Numbered from the stretch's first letter, positions 13,679 through 22,962 are shown. The stretch is 26,616 nt of DNA from Acidobacteriaceae bacterium (GCA_003164255.1 PLST01000592.1:1-26616); one strand, 5' to 3'. The notes: a model not told the origin generated them from the sequence alone. Program-made: numbers and translations.

Positions 13679-16600
13679 AAAACCCTTCCAATCTGCTTGG
13701 GAAAAGCCACCTCTCGCCGCCTTCCTGGTGGTGTGCATCGTATTCCTGTTTGGCGCGATGTCCGCCTGGGCAGGCATCACAGGTTCGATTTCCGGTGTGG
13801 TCACGGACCCGAGCGGCGCTGTAGTGCCCGGAGTAAGGGTGACTGCAACCAGCACCTCAACCAATTTGGAGTTCACTGCGGTCTCGGATGCTCAGGGGTT
13901 CTACATCTTTCCCGTGCTGAACGTGGACACGTACACCGTCAAGATTGGTCATCCTAGCTTCAAGAACTATCAACAAAACAACATCAAGATCGACGCCAAC
14001 TCTGCGATCCGCGTCGACGTAAAGCTAGAACTGGGCGCGGTCACCAACACCGTCACCGTGGGTGCGAATGCCCTGCAAGTGGAAACAGAGAGTACTCAGA
14101 TGGGTGAGGTGATCGAGAAAGAGAAGATCACCTCCGTCCCGCTGAACGGCAGATCGTTCATCGATCTGCTTGCCCTTCAACCTGGCGTCTCTCCGTATCA
14201 GAAAGATTCGACAACAGGCGGTGTGGGAACCCTCTCCATCAACGGCGGACGCCCCAACTCGAACGGCTTCATGGTCAACGGCGCCGACGCGGAAGAAAAA
14301 CTGCAAAACGGGGCCGCGTTGATTCCGAATATTGACTCGATTTCCGAGTTCCGCATCATTACAAACAACTTCAATGCGGAGTATGGCAATTACAGTGGCG
14401 GCCAAGTCAACGTGGTGACCAAATCCGGTTCCAACAAGATACACGGTGACGCCTTCGACTTTCTGCGCAATACAGATCTGGACGCCAAGAACTACTTCTC
14501 GTCCCAACGCGGGGTTTTCATTCAGAACCAGTTCGGCGGGACGGCGGGCGGCCCCATCCGCCGCGACAAGATGTTTTGGTTCGGTGACTATCAGGGAACA
14601 AAACAAATTATCGGCGCCGCACAGAACTTCCCCGTGCCTTCCACTGCGGATCGGACAGGGAACCTGATCGACGAGGCCGATGCGCTGGAGGGTTCGGATC
14701 CCGCGAACGGCGGCCAGGGAGTGAATGGGAGTTATTTTGCCGGCATTTTGAGCAGTAGGCTCGGATATACGGTGACCTCGGGCGAGCCCTACTACTCGAG
14801 CGGCTGCACCTCTTCGGCGAATTGCGTATTTCCCAACGGCGTCATTCCACAGAAGGCATGGTCTCCGGTGGCCGTCAATACGCTTAAATACATTCCTACG
14901 TCCAATGTCCCCGGCCAGTCCGAGTATGAAACGTCGGCATACAACGAGACGGAAACAGAGAACAAGGGCGGAGGCAGGGTGGACCTCAATTCGCGCTTCG
15001 GAGCGTTGTTCGGCTATTACTTCATTGATAAATTCACCCAGGTGAATCCCTATACGTCTGCCAGCATTCCCGGATTCAGCGATGCCAGCCAAGGGCAGAC
15101 ACAGGCGGCCAACATGGGCCTGACCACGACTCTGTCAAACTCGGCAGTGAATGACGTTCGTCTGGTTTACATGCGCTACGTCAACCAGACTGCGGTTCCG
15201 ATTGGGGGTCTCGGTGTGACGCTCGCATCGCTAGGTTTCAACACTCCCTGGGACAGCACGGGAGGAATTGGGCCAATCGTTCCGGCGCTCCAGGGCGTAC
15301 CCGCGATGGGGTTCGACAACTACAGTTTTGGTGCTTCGCCCAACGCTCGCAATCAATACAACAACACGGTGCAGGCAATCGACAATTTCACCAAAATCGT
15401 GGGAACGCACAGCATGCAGTTCGGCGGGGACTTCCACTACGACCAGGTAAACCTGCGACTGTCACCGGGCGAAAACGGCCAGTTTGACTTCGATGGGTCA
15501 GAGACAGGGCTGGATTTTGCTGACTTTCTAGTTGGCGCGCCTGACGACTTTATCCAGGCTAGCTATCAGGTATTGGATTCACGGGCCCACTACTATGGAA
15601 TTTACGCGCAGGACAGTTGGCGCGCGCGGCCGTCGCTGACAATCAATATGGGTGTTCGATATGAGATCATGCCTCCATGGTACGACACGCAGAACAAAAT
15701 AGAGACACTCGTTCCCGGGGAGCAATCGGTCTTGTTTCCAGGTGCGCCCAAAGGACTCGTGATGCCCGGCGACCCGGGCGTGTCGCGCGGACTTTCAGCA
15801 ACGCTCTTCCGCAACGTTGCGCCCAGGATCGGGTTTGCGTATTCGCCGAGCGCGTCGGCCGGAGCGCTGGAAAAGATTCTCGGCGGCCCGGGAAAGACAA
15901 GCATACGAGGAGGTTGGGGCATCTTCTATAGTTCCATGGAGGATTGCGCATACTTCTACGCCACGGCGTCGGCGCCGTATGGGCTCTACTACGAATCTCC
16001 CACGCCATCGTTGCTTGAATCGCCTTATATTGATCGGCCGACCGGGTTCAACGAGGGCATCAAGTTCCCCTTCAGTTTCCCGCCGCTGAATGTTTCCGCG
16101 TCGCACCCGGACACATCTTTCAATTGGCCGCAGGTGCTTCCGCTGACCGGGGGCAACTATCTCAGTCCCAACAACGTTGTTCCAACTGTGCAGAACTTTG
16201 AACTCTCGGTGCAACGGCAGTTGAGTGGTTCCACTGTAGGCAGCGTCAGCTATGTTGGCTCAATCGGCCGTCATCTGCTTACCTTCGTAGAATCCAACCC
16301 GGGTGATCCGAATCTCTGTTTGTCGCTAAGCGATCCCAGTTCCGTAGCGCCAGGATCGGATACCTGCGGACCATTCGGCGAGCAGACAGTTTACACAACT
16401 GCGGGCGGAGAGACCGTAAATGGAACGCGGCCACTTTTTGGAAACAATTTCGGCAGCAATCCTTTCACGGAAACGTACGCCAGTTCCAGCTTCAACTCCC
16501 TGCAGGCGAGCCTTAAGCACAGCTCAAAGTACGCCGATTTTCTGGTGGGATATACCTATTCGAAATCGATGGACAATGGTTCGGGAATGGCCGATTCAAC

Positions 16601-17207
16601 TAATCCCTATCCCGGGCAAGCGGGGAAGAGCCGGGGCTTGTCGCTCTTCGACAATCGCCATGTCCTTGTGGCCAGCTATTCCGTTCCACTGCCATTCGAC
16701 AAGTTCACGGCCAAGGACAGTGCCGCCGAGTATCTTGTGGGCGGGTGGGTTTTTTCCGGAGTTTCAGAGTTTGCGAGCGGGCAGCCGATAACTCTGAAAG
16801 AGGACGACGACCGCTCCTTGAGTGGCACCTTTGGCGGCCCGATAGACGTTCCGAGCTATTCGAACAACGGATCGAAGCTTTATAACGATCGCAACCCGCG
16901 TGACGGCAAGCTGTACTTCAATCGCACTTACTTCAAGCCCGAGCCTCTGGGTCAGGTTGGCAATGCCATGCGGCGGTCCTTTGCCGGCCCTGGCTTGCTC
17001 AACTCCAATATGGCACTGGCGAAATCGACGAAGATCACCGAGAGCACGCAATTGCAGTTCCGCGCTGAGGCGTTTAACGTGTTCAACCACGCGCAATTCT
17101 CGAACCCGTCCGGCGACATCAGCAACAGCGGCTCGCATGGCTTCGGTTATGTGACCAAAGCCCTCGATCCGCGCATTCTGCAGGTGGCTTTGAAGCTGCT
17201 GTTCTAG
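13662..17207 (+). CDS. Oar-like TonB-dependent outer-membrane receptor with carboxypeptidase-regulatory-like domain
   Basis: A 1181-residue protein. ATG 13662 follows AAAGGAG by about 7 bases; the TTG at 13644 is a weaker alternative. A signal peptide covers about residues 1-37 (hydrophobic core AAFLVVCIVFLFGAMSAWA). A carboxypeptidase-regulatory-like beta-sandwich follows (GSISGVVTDPSGAVVPGVRVTATS through about residue 120), then the plug domain (VPLNGRSFIDLLALQPGV, NGGRPNSNGFMVNG, FRIITNNFNAEYG) and a long barrel ending in aromatic Phe (ALKLLF). Oar-like receptors of this size are typical of Acidobacteriota and import large substrates such as glycans or peptides with TonB energy. It precedes the secreted GH38-like gene, separated by a strong hairpin, so glycan uptake is plausible. 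Substrate specificity is not readable. Confidence 0.93.
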   Translation: MITFSRKPFQSAWEKPPLAAFLVVCIVFLFGAMSAWAGITGSISGVVTDPSGAVVPGVRVTATSTSTNLEFTAVSDAQGFYIFPVLNVDTYTVKIGHPSFKNYQQNNIKIDANSAIRVDVKLELGAVTNTVTVGANALQVETESTQMGEVIEKEKITSVPLNGRSFIDLLALQPGVSPYQKDSTTGGVGTLSINGGRPNSNGFMVNGADAEEKLQNGAALIPNIDSISEFRIITNNFNAEYGNYSGGQVNVVTKSGSNKIHGDAFDFLRNTDLDAKNYFSSQRGVFIQNQFGGTAGGPIRRDKMFWFGDYQGTKQIIGAAQNFPVPSTADRTGNLIDEADALEGSDPANGGQGVNGSYFAGILSSRLGYTVTSGEPYYSSGCTSSANCVFPNGVIPQKAWSPVAVNTLKYIPTSNVPGQSEYETSAYNETETENKGGGRVDLNSRFGALFGYYFIDKFTQVNPYTSASIPGFSDASQGQTQAANMGLTTTLSNSAVNDVRLVYMRYVNQTAVPIGGLGVTLASLGFNTPWDSTGGIGPIVPALQGVPAMGFDNYSFGASPNARNQYNNTVQAIDNFTKIVGTHSMQFGGDFHYDQVNLRLSPGENGQFDFDGSETGLDFADFLVGAPDDFIQASYQVLDSRAHYYGIYAQDSWRARPSLTINMGVRYEIMPPWYDTQNKIETLVPGEQSVLFPGAPKGLVMPGDPGVSRGLSATLFRNVAPRIGFAYSPSASAGALEKILGGPGKTSIRGGWGIFYSSMEDCAYFYATASAPYGLYYESPTPSLLESPYIDRPTGFNEGIKFPFSFPPLNVSASHPDTSFNWPQVLPLTGGNYLSPNNVVPTVQNFELSVQRQLSGSTVGSVSYVGSIGRHLLTFVESNPGDPNLCLSLSDPSSVAPGSDTCGPFGEQTVYTTAGGETVNGTRPLFGNNFGSNPFTETYASSSFNSLQASLKHSSKYADFLVGYTYSKSMDNGSGMADSTNPYPGQAGKSRGLSLFDNRHVLVASYSVPLPFDKFTAKDSAAEYLVGGWVFSGVSEFASGQPITLKEDDDRSLSGTFGGPIDVPSYSNNGSKLYNDRNPRDGKLYFNRTYFKPEPLGQVGNAMRRSFAGPGLLNSNMALAKSTKITESTQLQFRAEAFNVFNHAQFSNPSGDISNSGSHGFGYVTKALDPRILQVALKLLF

Positions 17208-17247
17208 GGATATCTAAAGGAATCCGAAGAGTTGTTCGTGTTTCAGA

Positions 17248-17278
17248 GCGTGGCCGTCCGAGGGCGGGACGGCCACGC
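17248..17278 (+). terminator. Strong hairpin downstream of the Oar-like receptor
   Basis: GCGTGGCCGTCC (17248-17259) pairs perfectly with GGACGGCCACGC (17267-17278) across a 7-base loop, 41 bases after the receptor stop. The stem is very GC-rich, but no T-run follows. It may be a terminator, or a processing/stability hairpin that lowers expression of the downstream GH38-like gene. Confidence 0.6.
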
Positions 17279-17370
17279 CTGTCTGATCACTCTATTGTTG
17301 TCAAGCGCGATAATGAGCCAGAACGATGGCGCACTCACAGCAACCAACCTTGGACGGGGAGATGAACGAT

Positions 17371-19965
17371 ATGCAATCAATCGATGAGACGCGGAATATT
17401 GCCGCTGCGCAAGGTGAGCACGCGCGGTTTGCTGGGCGAGTTTGGAAGGGGGCGCTGGCTTGGTCTCTCATCTGCTTGATGGCGTTCGCCTGGCGGCCAG
17501 GCGCGGCCGCGCAACAAAGTCAGAAGCCTTCAGACTGGAAGATCTTCATTGCCAACGACGCGTGCTCGGATTACACGTGGGGCGACGATGAAAAGCAGAA
17601 CCGTCGCGACTTCGCCGACGTGGTCCGCGCACATCTGGATGAGATTCTCCAGACGAAGGGCCAGGCCTCTCAAATCGATCACTACAACCTCTCGATCACT
17701 CAGGAAGCGCTGGCCTTCGCCGAGTATTATCCGGACCGCAAGGAAGAGCTGATCCGGAGAATCAAGGAGGGCTACATCGCGGTCGGTCCCGACTACAACA
17801 ACTCGCTGTGGGGTTTCCAGAGCACCGAGGGGATGATTCGGACTCTCTATCCGGCACGGCGACTTGAAAAGGAGTGGGGCCTTCCTTTGAACGATGTGGC
17901 GCAGCACATCGAGGAACCGGCCTTGCCCTGGGGCGTGGCCGCAATTCTGGCAGGCAGCGGCTACCACTGGCTGGTGGCGCCTTTTCTGGATTACGACTCG
18001 ACTTTCAGCAAACTGGCCAACCCACCGTTGTTCGTCTGGGAGGGTGCGGATGGAAGCCGGATTCGGGTGATCATGGACCGTTTCGCATCCGAGAAAACGG
18101 GCTACGTGCAGGGGGCTTACCTGCTGCGCGATCCGAAGCGCATTGACGCCGAATGGCTGCCGCATTACCAGAAACTGGATGGCTACCCGCTCAATATCAT
18201 CCTCGCCGCAGGGACCCATGGAGACAACCATCCCGACAAGGCGCACCTGGCGTCCTACTATGCGCAGGGCATTGAGAGTTATAACGCGCAGCCCGGCGAG
18301 CACCCGAAGTTGGTGAACGCAACCTATCCGATGTTCTGCGCGGCAGTTGACCAGGCGCATCCGAACCTGCCAGTGCTGCGCGGTGACTTTGGCGTCTCGT
18401 GGGACTTTTGGCCTGTGACTCTGGCGAACTACGCCGCTGCCGAGCGGCTCGGGGGGCAGGAGTATCTTTCCGCCGAGACTTTATGGGCAGTGGCCGCGCT
18501 GGCCAATCCCGCTGCTGCCGAAGTCTCGCGCCCGGACCGCATCCAGGCGGAGTGGGACTGGATCATGCTGGCGGATCATGCCTGGAATGGCGCTAGCGAC
18601 ACGAACCGGGACGAGAATGCAAGGCTGCGCTGGTCCTGGGGACAGGACCTAAGGCGCCGAGCGAAGCAACTGACGGACCGGGCATGGAGCGCCGCGGGCT
18701 TGACCGCGGATGCATCTCATCTGACTGTCTTCAATCCGTTGTCGTGGCAGCGTGAGGACCTGGTGCGCGCGGAGGTGCCGGAAACAGTGGCCGGTGTGGC
18801 GCAGGAGGGCAAGCCAATTGCCTCGCAGATCGTCGAGGAGGATGGAAAGAGGGTTCTTTACTTTGTTTCGCCCAAAATCGACGCCTTCGGATTCTCGACT
18901 TTGTCACTGACTCCAACGCCAGACACGGCCGGTAGTGGTAAAGCTCTGCAGGTAAGCGAGCATGGCCTGGAGAGTCCCCGTTACAAACTGCGCATCGACC
19001 CTGCAAGTGGGAGGATCGTCAGCCTCGTCGACAAGGCAACAGGCCATGAGATTGTTACCGCCAATGGCCAAGGCATCGGCGAAACGGTCTTCTTCAATGG
19101 CAAGGAACATCGCTTAGAGAACGTGCGCTCGCAGGTTGTGGCAAGCGGGCCGGTTCTGGCGCGCGTGAAGACCACGGGCTTCATCCCCGAAGATTCGGTT
19201 GAGGTGACTTCCTACGCGACACTGTATGCCGGGATCGACCGCGTCGAATTCGACATTCGCATCCACAAGCCAGTGAGTACGGAGGAGCAGCGAATCACGC
19301 ATACGTTCCCGGTGCTGGCGGCGGGGTCGGTAGAGCGCGTCGAACAGATGGGCGCAATCGTGCGTCCCACTCCGGCTCCAGGGGGCGATTTGCTGCCCGG
19401 CGCCGATTCATCGCGGATCGCTGTGCAGGGCTTTGTCGATGCATCCGCTGCTGGCGGGCCGGGCGTCACCATCACGCCGCTAGAGGCATTTGCGTTGCGC
19501 CAGGATCTTGGCGGCGTGACCTTTGAAGCTCTGGGAAACGACCAAAACTACAAGGAAGTCAACAAGACGCAGGACGGCCAGACCGACTTCCGCTTCCGCT
19601 ATGCCCTGCGCACCCACTCCGTGGCCTACGACAGCGCGAAGGCTGCGCAATGGAGCCGGAGCTACACCGTTCCGCTGCTCGTGTCATTCGGGCAAGCGGC
19701 CAGCCAGCCGAGGCCGCAAATAGATCTCGATCCGGCTCGTGCCGTGGCCACGGCTTTCAAGCCCGCTGAGCAAGAGGGAACCGAGTTGCGCATTTGGGAA
19801 ACCGCGGGTAGCTCGGGCCCTCTCAGCATCGGTGTCTCCGGATATCGCGAGGTGTTCCAGACCGATCTGCTGGAGCGTGATCGGCACTCCGTACCCATCG
19901 TGAATGGAAGAATCTCTATCGACCTTTCGGCCAATAGCTTCGCTGCCGTCCGCCTTGTTCCCTAG
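17371..19965 (+). CDS. Secreted GH38-like (alpha-mannosidase-type) protein with altered metal motif
   Basis: ATG 17371 is preferred because GGGGAG lies 9 bases upstream; ATG 17326 is in frame but lacks a ribosome site. An N-terminal signal (LAWSLICLMAFAWRPGAAA) points to export. The catalytic-type domain begins at DWKIFIANDACSDYTWGDDE. GH38 enzymes have a zinc-binding H-x-D motif here followed by Trp, and this protein has C-S-D-Y-T-W, so His is replaced by Cys. Further conserved blocks are LWGFQSTEGMIRTLYPARRL, HIEEPALPWGVAAIL and IMLADHAWNGASD. The C-terminal 400 residues are the beta-rich GH38 C-terminal region (LTVFNPLSWQRED, SGRIVSLVDKATG). It probably acts on a mannoside or another glycan in the periplasm or outside. 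Family membership is good; activity and linkage are uncertain because of the altered motif. Confidence 0.8.
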   Translation: MQSIDETRNIAAAQGEHARFAGRVWKGALAWSLICLMAFAWRPGAAAQQSQKPSDWKIFIANDACSDYTWGDDEKQNRRDFADVVRAHLDEILQTKGQASQIDHYNLSITQEALAFAEYYPDRKEELIRRIKEGYIAVGPDYNNSLWGFQSTEGMIRTLYPARRLEKEWGLPLNDVAQHIEEPALPWGVAAILAGSGYHWLVAPFLDYDSTFSKLANPPLFVWEGADGSRIRVIMDRFASEKTGYVQGAYLLRDPKRIDAEWLPHYQKLDGYPLNIILAAGTHGDNHPDKAHLASYYAQGIESYNAQPGEHPKLVNATYPMFCAAVDQAHPNLPVLRGDFGVSWDFWPVTLANYAAAERLGGQEYLSAETLWAVAALANPAAAEVSRPDRIQAEWDWIMLADHAWNGASDTNRDENARLRWSWGQDLRRRAKQLTDRAWSAAGLTADASHLTVFNPLSWQREDLVRAEVPETVAGVAQEGKPIASQIVEEDGKRVLYFVSPKIDAFGFSTLSLTPTPDTAGSGKALQVSEHGLESPRYKLRIDPASGRIVSLVDKATGHEIVTANGQGIGETVFFNGKEHRLENVRSQVVASGPVLARVKTTGFIPEDSVEVTSYATLYAGIDRVEFDIRIHKPVSTEEQRITHTFPVLAAGSVERVEQMGAIVRPTPAPGGDLLPGADSSRIAVQGFVDASAAGGPGVTITPLEAFALRQDLGGVTFEALGNDQNYKEVNKTQDGQTDFRFRYALRTHSVAYDSAKAAQWSRSYTVPLLVSFGQAASQPRPQIDLDPARAVATAFKPAEQEGTELRIWETAGSSGPLSIGVSGYREVFQTDLLERDRHSVPIVNGRISIDLSANSFAAVRLVP

Positions 19966-20057
19966 ACCCCGGTTCCGGTTCGGATGTACAACCCCGCTCT
20001 ACTCGACCGTGAGGGATTAGCCAGGTCGAACCATCACATCGTACGGAGAAACCGGTC

Positions 20058-21239
20058 ATGAAGATCACCAGGATCGAATCACATGTACTTCTTGTTCCTG
20101 ACTACGACGCCTCCGCCTGTTCTTCGGCCCAGGATGACATCATTGTCGAAATCCACACGGACGAAGGCATTGTCGGAGTGGGAGAGGTAGACACCAATCC
20201 ATGGGTTGCGCAAGCCATGATTCATGCGCGGGGAACCCATGTGCTGGGGCTGGGGTTGGAGGAAATGCTGATCGGTCAGGATCCCCTGCAGGTGGAGGCC
20301 CTTTGGGAAAAGCTTTTTATCGGAAGCTACATGACCGGCCGCCGCGGCATGGGGATATGCGCGATGGGCGCATTGGACATGGCCTTGTGGGACATTCGGG
20401 GCAAGGCGCTTGGGCTGCCCTGCTGGAAGATGCTGGGCGGCGCTCGGAAAGATTTCGTCACTCCGTACGCCTCGCTCTTGCCCTCGGGCCACACGGTGGA
20501 CGATTACAGGGATTCACTGGTGTTGAAGACCAAAGAAGCAAAGGCGCGTGGCTTCCGGGCCGGCAAGATGGAGGTCATCATCAAGGGACCCTACGCGCAC
20601 AATGGCCTGGATGAAGACGACGAAGCAATCGTCGAGATCGTGGCTGCATGCCGCGAGGCGGCAGGACCTGACTTTGTAATGATGGTTGACGTAGGCTACT
20701 GCTGGCGCGACGCCAAGGAGGCGTTGCGGGTTCTCAAGCGTCTGGAACCGTTTGACGTCTTCTTCCTGGAGACCCCGCTCTCGCTCGAGGATATGGATGG
20801 CTATGCCTTTCTTCACGATCACTCGCCGATCCGGATCGCCGCGGGAGAACTGCAGAACTCGCGGTTCGAGTTTCTGGAGCTGATGGATCGAGGCAAGGTG
20901 GACGTAGCTCAGCCGGATGTGGGTCGGGTTGGTGGATTCACCGAAGCCAGGCGCGTCTGCGAGATGGCTCAGGATCGCGGCCGACTGATTGTGCCGCACT
21001 GCTGGAAGACCGGCATCGGAATTGCTGCATCAGTGCATTTGGGCGCGGCGACGGCACACTGTCCTTACATCGAATATCTGCCGGCGGAGTTGTCGGAATC
21101 GATGTTACGCCGCGAGGTTGTTCGGGATGAATTGGTGATGCAGGATGGCCTGATTTCACTGCCTCAGAAGCCCGGCCTGGGAATTGAGCTGAACCGGGAG
21201 GCTCTGGAGCGGTACCGGGTCGACTCCTTCTGCCGGTAA
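20058..21239 (+). CDS. Enolase-superfamily enzyme, mandelate racemase subgroup (sugar-acid dehydratase-like)
   Basis: A 393-residue protein with GGAG about 9 bases before the ATG. The N-terminal capping domain covers about residues 1-125, and the TIM-barrel the rest. Mg ligands are Asp211 (MMVDVGYCW), Glu238 (FLETPL) and Glu264 (AAGELQN). The His-Asp dyad of the mandelate racemase subgroup is His314 (VPHCWKTG) and Asp287 (QPDVGR). On the opposite face is Lys170 in GKMEV, where classical members have K-x-K. Most such enzymes dehydrate aldonic or uronic acids to 2-keto-3-deoxy acids, or racemise alpha-hydroxy acids. It follows the GH38-like gene by 92 bases on the same strand, consistent with processing of a sugar acid derived from the same glycan. 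Exact substrate not determinable. Confidence 0.9.
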   Translation: MKITRIESHVLLVPDYDASACSSAQDDIIVEIHTDEGIVGVGEVDTNPWVAQAMIHARGTHVLGLGLEEMLIGQDPLQVEALWEKLFIGSYMTGRRGMGICAMGALDMALWDIRGKALGLPCWKMLGGARKDFVTPYASLLPSGHTVDDYRDSLVLKTKEAKARGFRAGKMEVIIKGPYAHNGLDEDDEAIVEIVAACREAAGPDFVMMVDVGYCWRDAKEALRVLKRLEPFDVFFLETPLSLEDMDGYAFLHDHSPIRIAAGELQNSRFEFLELMDRGKVDVAQPDVGRVGGFTEARRVCEMAQDRGRLIVPHCWKTGIGIAASVHLGAATAHCPYIEYLPAELSESMLRREVVRDELVMQDGLISLPQKPGLGIELNREALERYRVDSFCR

Positions 21240-21478
21240 AGAGCGGCGCGAGGAGCGTGAGCGGCCTTCGATCTGGTCTCATCGGAGGTGTTGATCAACG
21301 CTGTTTCTTAACCCATGGGTTATGGCACGGAAGACGAAGTTAACGACTATCGCAACACCGATCCGCGTAACCATTCTGGTTCTACGAGAGAAATTCCGGC
21401 CCCATTGAATGGCTTAGCCTCCAGCTGGCATCATGCCCCTTCGTAATCCATTCTGAAGCGTTTCAGGCGGCCCCACAA

Positions 21479-21772
21479 CTATATGAATGGTCGCCGATCG
21501 AGTACGAGCTTGAGCGGCCAATCGGTGACGACTTCGCTGGCGCCAAGAAATTGCTGAGCCTCAGCGACGATGCTGATGGCTGCTGTCAATGAATGCACGC
21601 CATCATGCTTTGAAAACGTCTGCTTCCGCCCCTCGGGGCTGAAGACATCCCGCTCTAGAACGTCCATTATTCGACGCACACTGTTGCGCACATCTTCAAG
21701 GCGATGCTCACAGTAGCGCAGAGTCCGTGTCATAAGGTAGATCTCCACCTCAACCAGACAAGTGCGCCGCAT
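21479..21772 (-). CDS. Small hypothetical protein
   Basis: A 97-residue frame; ATG 21772 or internal ATG 21736 (MTRTLRYCEHRLEDV), the latter with GGTGGAG about 11 bases upstream. The sequence has amphipathic helical character (EHRLEDVRNSVRRIMDVLERDVF) and balanced composition, unlike the chance frames around it. There is no signal peptide, membrane helix or known motif. It is isolated in a gene-poor stretch and could be a remnant. Confidence 0.35.
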   Translation of the reverse strand: MRRTCLVEVEIYLMTRTLRYCEHRLEDVRNSVRRIMDVLERDVFSPEGRKQTFSKHDGVHSLTAAISIVAEAQQFLGASEVVTDWPLKLVLDRRPFI

Positions 21773-22023
21773 GAAGCTCTATACACATCCTCGCTCCATG
21801 ACCGTGCTCCGGCACACTCGAAGATCCCTTGTCTCATTTGCCCAAAGACACTCAAATTCCAGACTCTCAAGCCTCGAATCCGAGCCAACGCTAGCCTCCA
21901 CGCCGCTCCACCCGACTTTAATGCGGCATGATCCTACCCAGCTCAGTCTGTTTCCGATCCCTCTGCACCCGGTCAGACCCAATCAAACTGCATAGCCTTC
22001 CATGGGGGCGGCTTCCTTCAAGT

Positions 22024-22096
22024 CGTTGTATCCGAAGCGCCCTACTGATGGCATGCAAGTAAGCAACGTTGTGCTAGGGGCGCTCCAGATACAACG
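22024..22096. repeat. 73-base imperfect stem-loop in gene-poor DNA
   Basis: CGTTGTATC (22024-22032) pairs perfectly with GATACAACG (22088-22096). After a 3x3 internal mismatch, AGCGCCC (22036-22042) pairs with GGGCGCT (22078-22084). The 35-base apical part contains the palindromes GCATGC and AACGTT. No T-run follows. Possible identities are a REP/MITE-type mobile palindrome, a structured RNA or a decayed element end. Confidence 0.45.
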
Positions 22097-22286
22097 CTAG
22101 GACATTCCTGACAGCATTCCAAGGACTGTTCACTGAGATATAACTGAAGGGTGGGCGACCTCGGCCGGAACCAAGAATCATGGAGGCTTTTCCGCCAGTT
22201 GTGCTAGATGACCGGATTGTCAAGCATGCGGTCCCTTGTTATTTAGGCGGTGAAGCGCAGAGGTTCAGTCATTATGTGTGGGATGC

Positions 22287-22493
22287 CTATTCGACGAACC
22301 CTTCAGAGTCCAAGGGCGAGACGTGAGTTGGCTGGCTTGCAAGAGCACTTTCTGTCTTTGCGATCTGCTGAAGAAGAATGCACCTGACCCTGCTGGCGCC
22401 CTCTTCGTCCAGTCCGAGGTGCGAACACTCTTCCATCACGTTCAGCGCGAATCGAAGTTCCATCAAAAGGGCGGGATAGGCTCGGTCGTGCAT
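22287..22493 (-). CDS. Small hypothetical helical protein
   Basis: A 68-residue frame from ATG 22493, which follows an in-frame stop closely. The helical stretch ALLMELRFALNVMEECSHLGLDEEGASRVRCILLQQIAKTESAL looks protein-like, with regular hydrophobic spacing. No clear ribosome site is visible and no family is recognised. It is transcribed away from the 22624 gene, 130 bases apart. The overlapping plus-strand frame (22278-22541) looks less natural. Confidence 0.35.
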   Translation of the reverse strand: MHDRAYPALLMELRFALNVMEECSHLGLDEEGASRVRCILLQQIAKTESALASQPTHVSPLDSEGFVE

Positions 22494-22623
22494 TTGGAAA
22501 ACATTTTACCCGATTCCCGGCGGACCTCCCTAATAGGTTAGAGACCTTCCGCGGCTTCCCCAACTCGCTTCCAGTCTGGCTCGACGTCAACTAGCTTATA
22601 TACTGGCCGATACGGGGAGAACC

Positions 22624-22962
22624 GTGGAAAAACTGAGGACGCTGAACACGTTGCTAGAAATGACGAAGGAGGCCGAGGATTTGGCCTCAAAAGGCGAACA
22701 GATGGAGCGCATCAAGACACTCATCGCGGAGATTCGGCGCAAAGCGCAAAAGGAGTACGAAAGGACAAGAGGGGATCAAGGACGGGGAGAACCCCCAAAT
22801 CCGACACGATATGAACTCTGCATGATTGGTATACGCGAGGAGTTTGGCCGCGGAAGTAAGTCCAATCTGAACATGCCTGCTTTACGTGGAAGCCTCGGTC
22901 GAATTCAAGAGGAGATTCACAGAACGATCAACGAGATCAAAGCTAGGCATCAGGTCATGTAG
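22624..22962 (+). CDS. Small hypothetical helical protein
   Basis: A 112-residue protein starting at GTG 22624 with GGGGAGA about 4-5 bases upstream. The N-terminal 55 residues are strongly helical and charged (MEKLRTLNTLLEMTKEAEDLASKG), with heptad-like spacing that may form a coiled coil. A Gly/Pro-rich linker follows (TRGDQGRGEPPNPTRY), then a second helical segment ending EEIHRTINEIKARHQVM. There is no signal peptide or membrane segment. No family is recognised, and the neighbours give no functional hint. Natural composition and a good ribosome site support a real gene. Confidence 0.6.
   Translation: MEKLRTLNTLLEMTKEAEDLASKGEQMERIKTLIAEIRRKAQKEYERTRGDQGRGEPPNPTRYELCMIGIREEFGRGSKSNLNMPALRGSLGRIQEEIHRTINEIKARHQVM

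Larger units (their letters stand above)
21240..22623. other. Gene-poor stretch with small orphan frames and a stem-loop
   Basis: About 1.4 kb without a recognisable conserved gene. It contains two weak minus-strand candidates (21479-21772, 22287-22493), a long imperfect stem-loop (22024-22096), and mixed-frame fragments with no family match. I see no insertion-sequence ends, tRNA or CRISPR repeats. It may be a site of gene loss or past insertion. Confidence 0.5.

Noticed and set aside
14025..15092. 355-residue minus-strand frame
   Set aside because: Antisense to the Oar-like receptor; no independent support.
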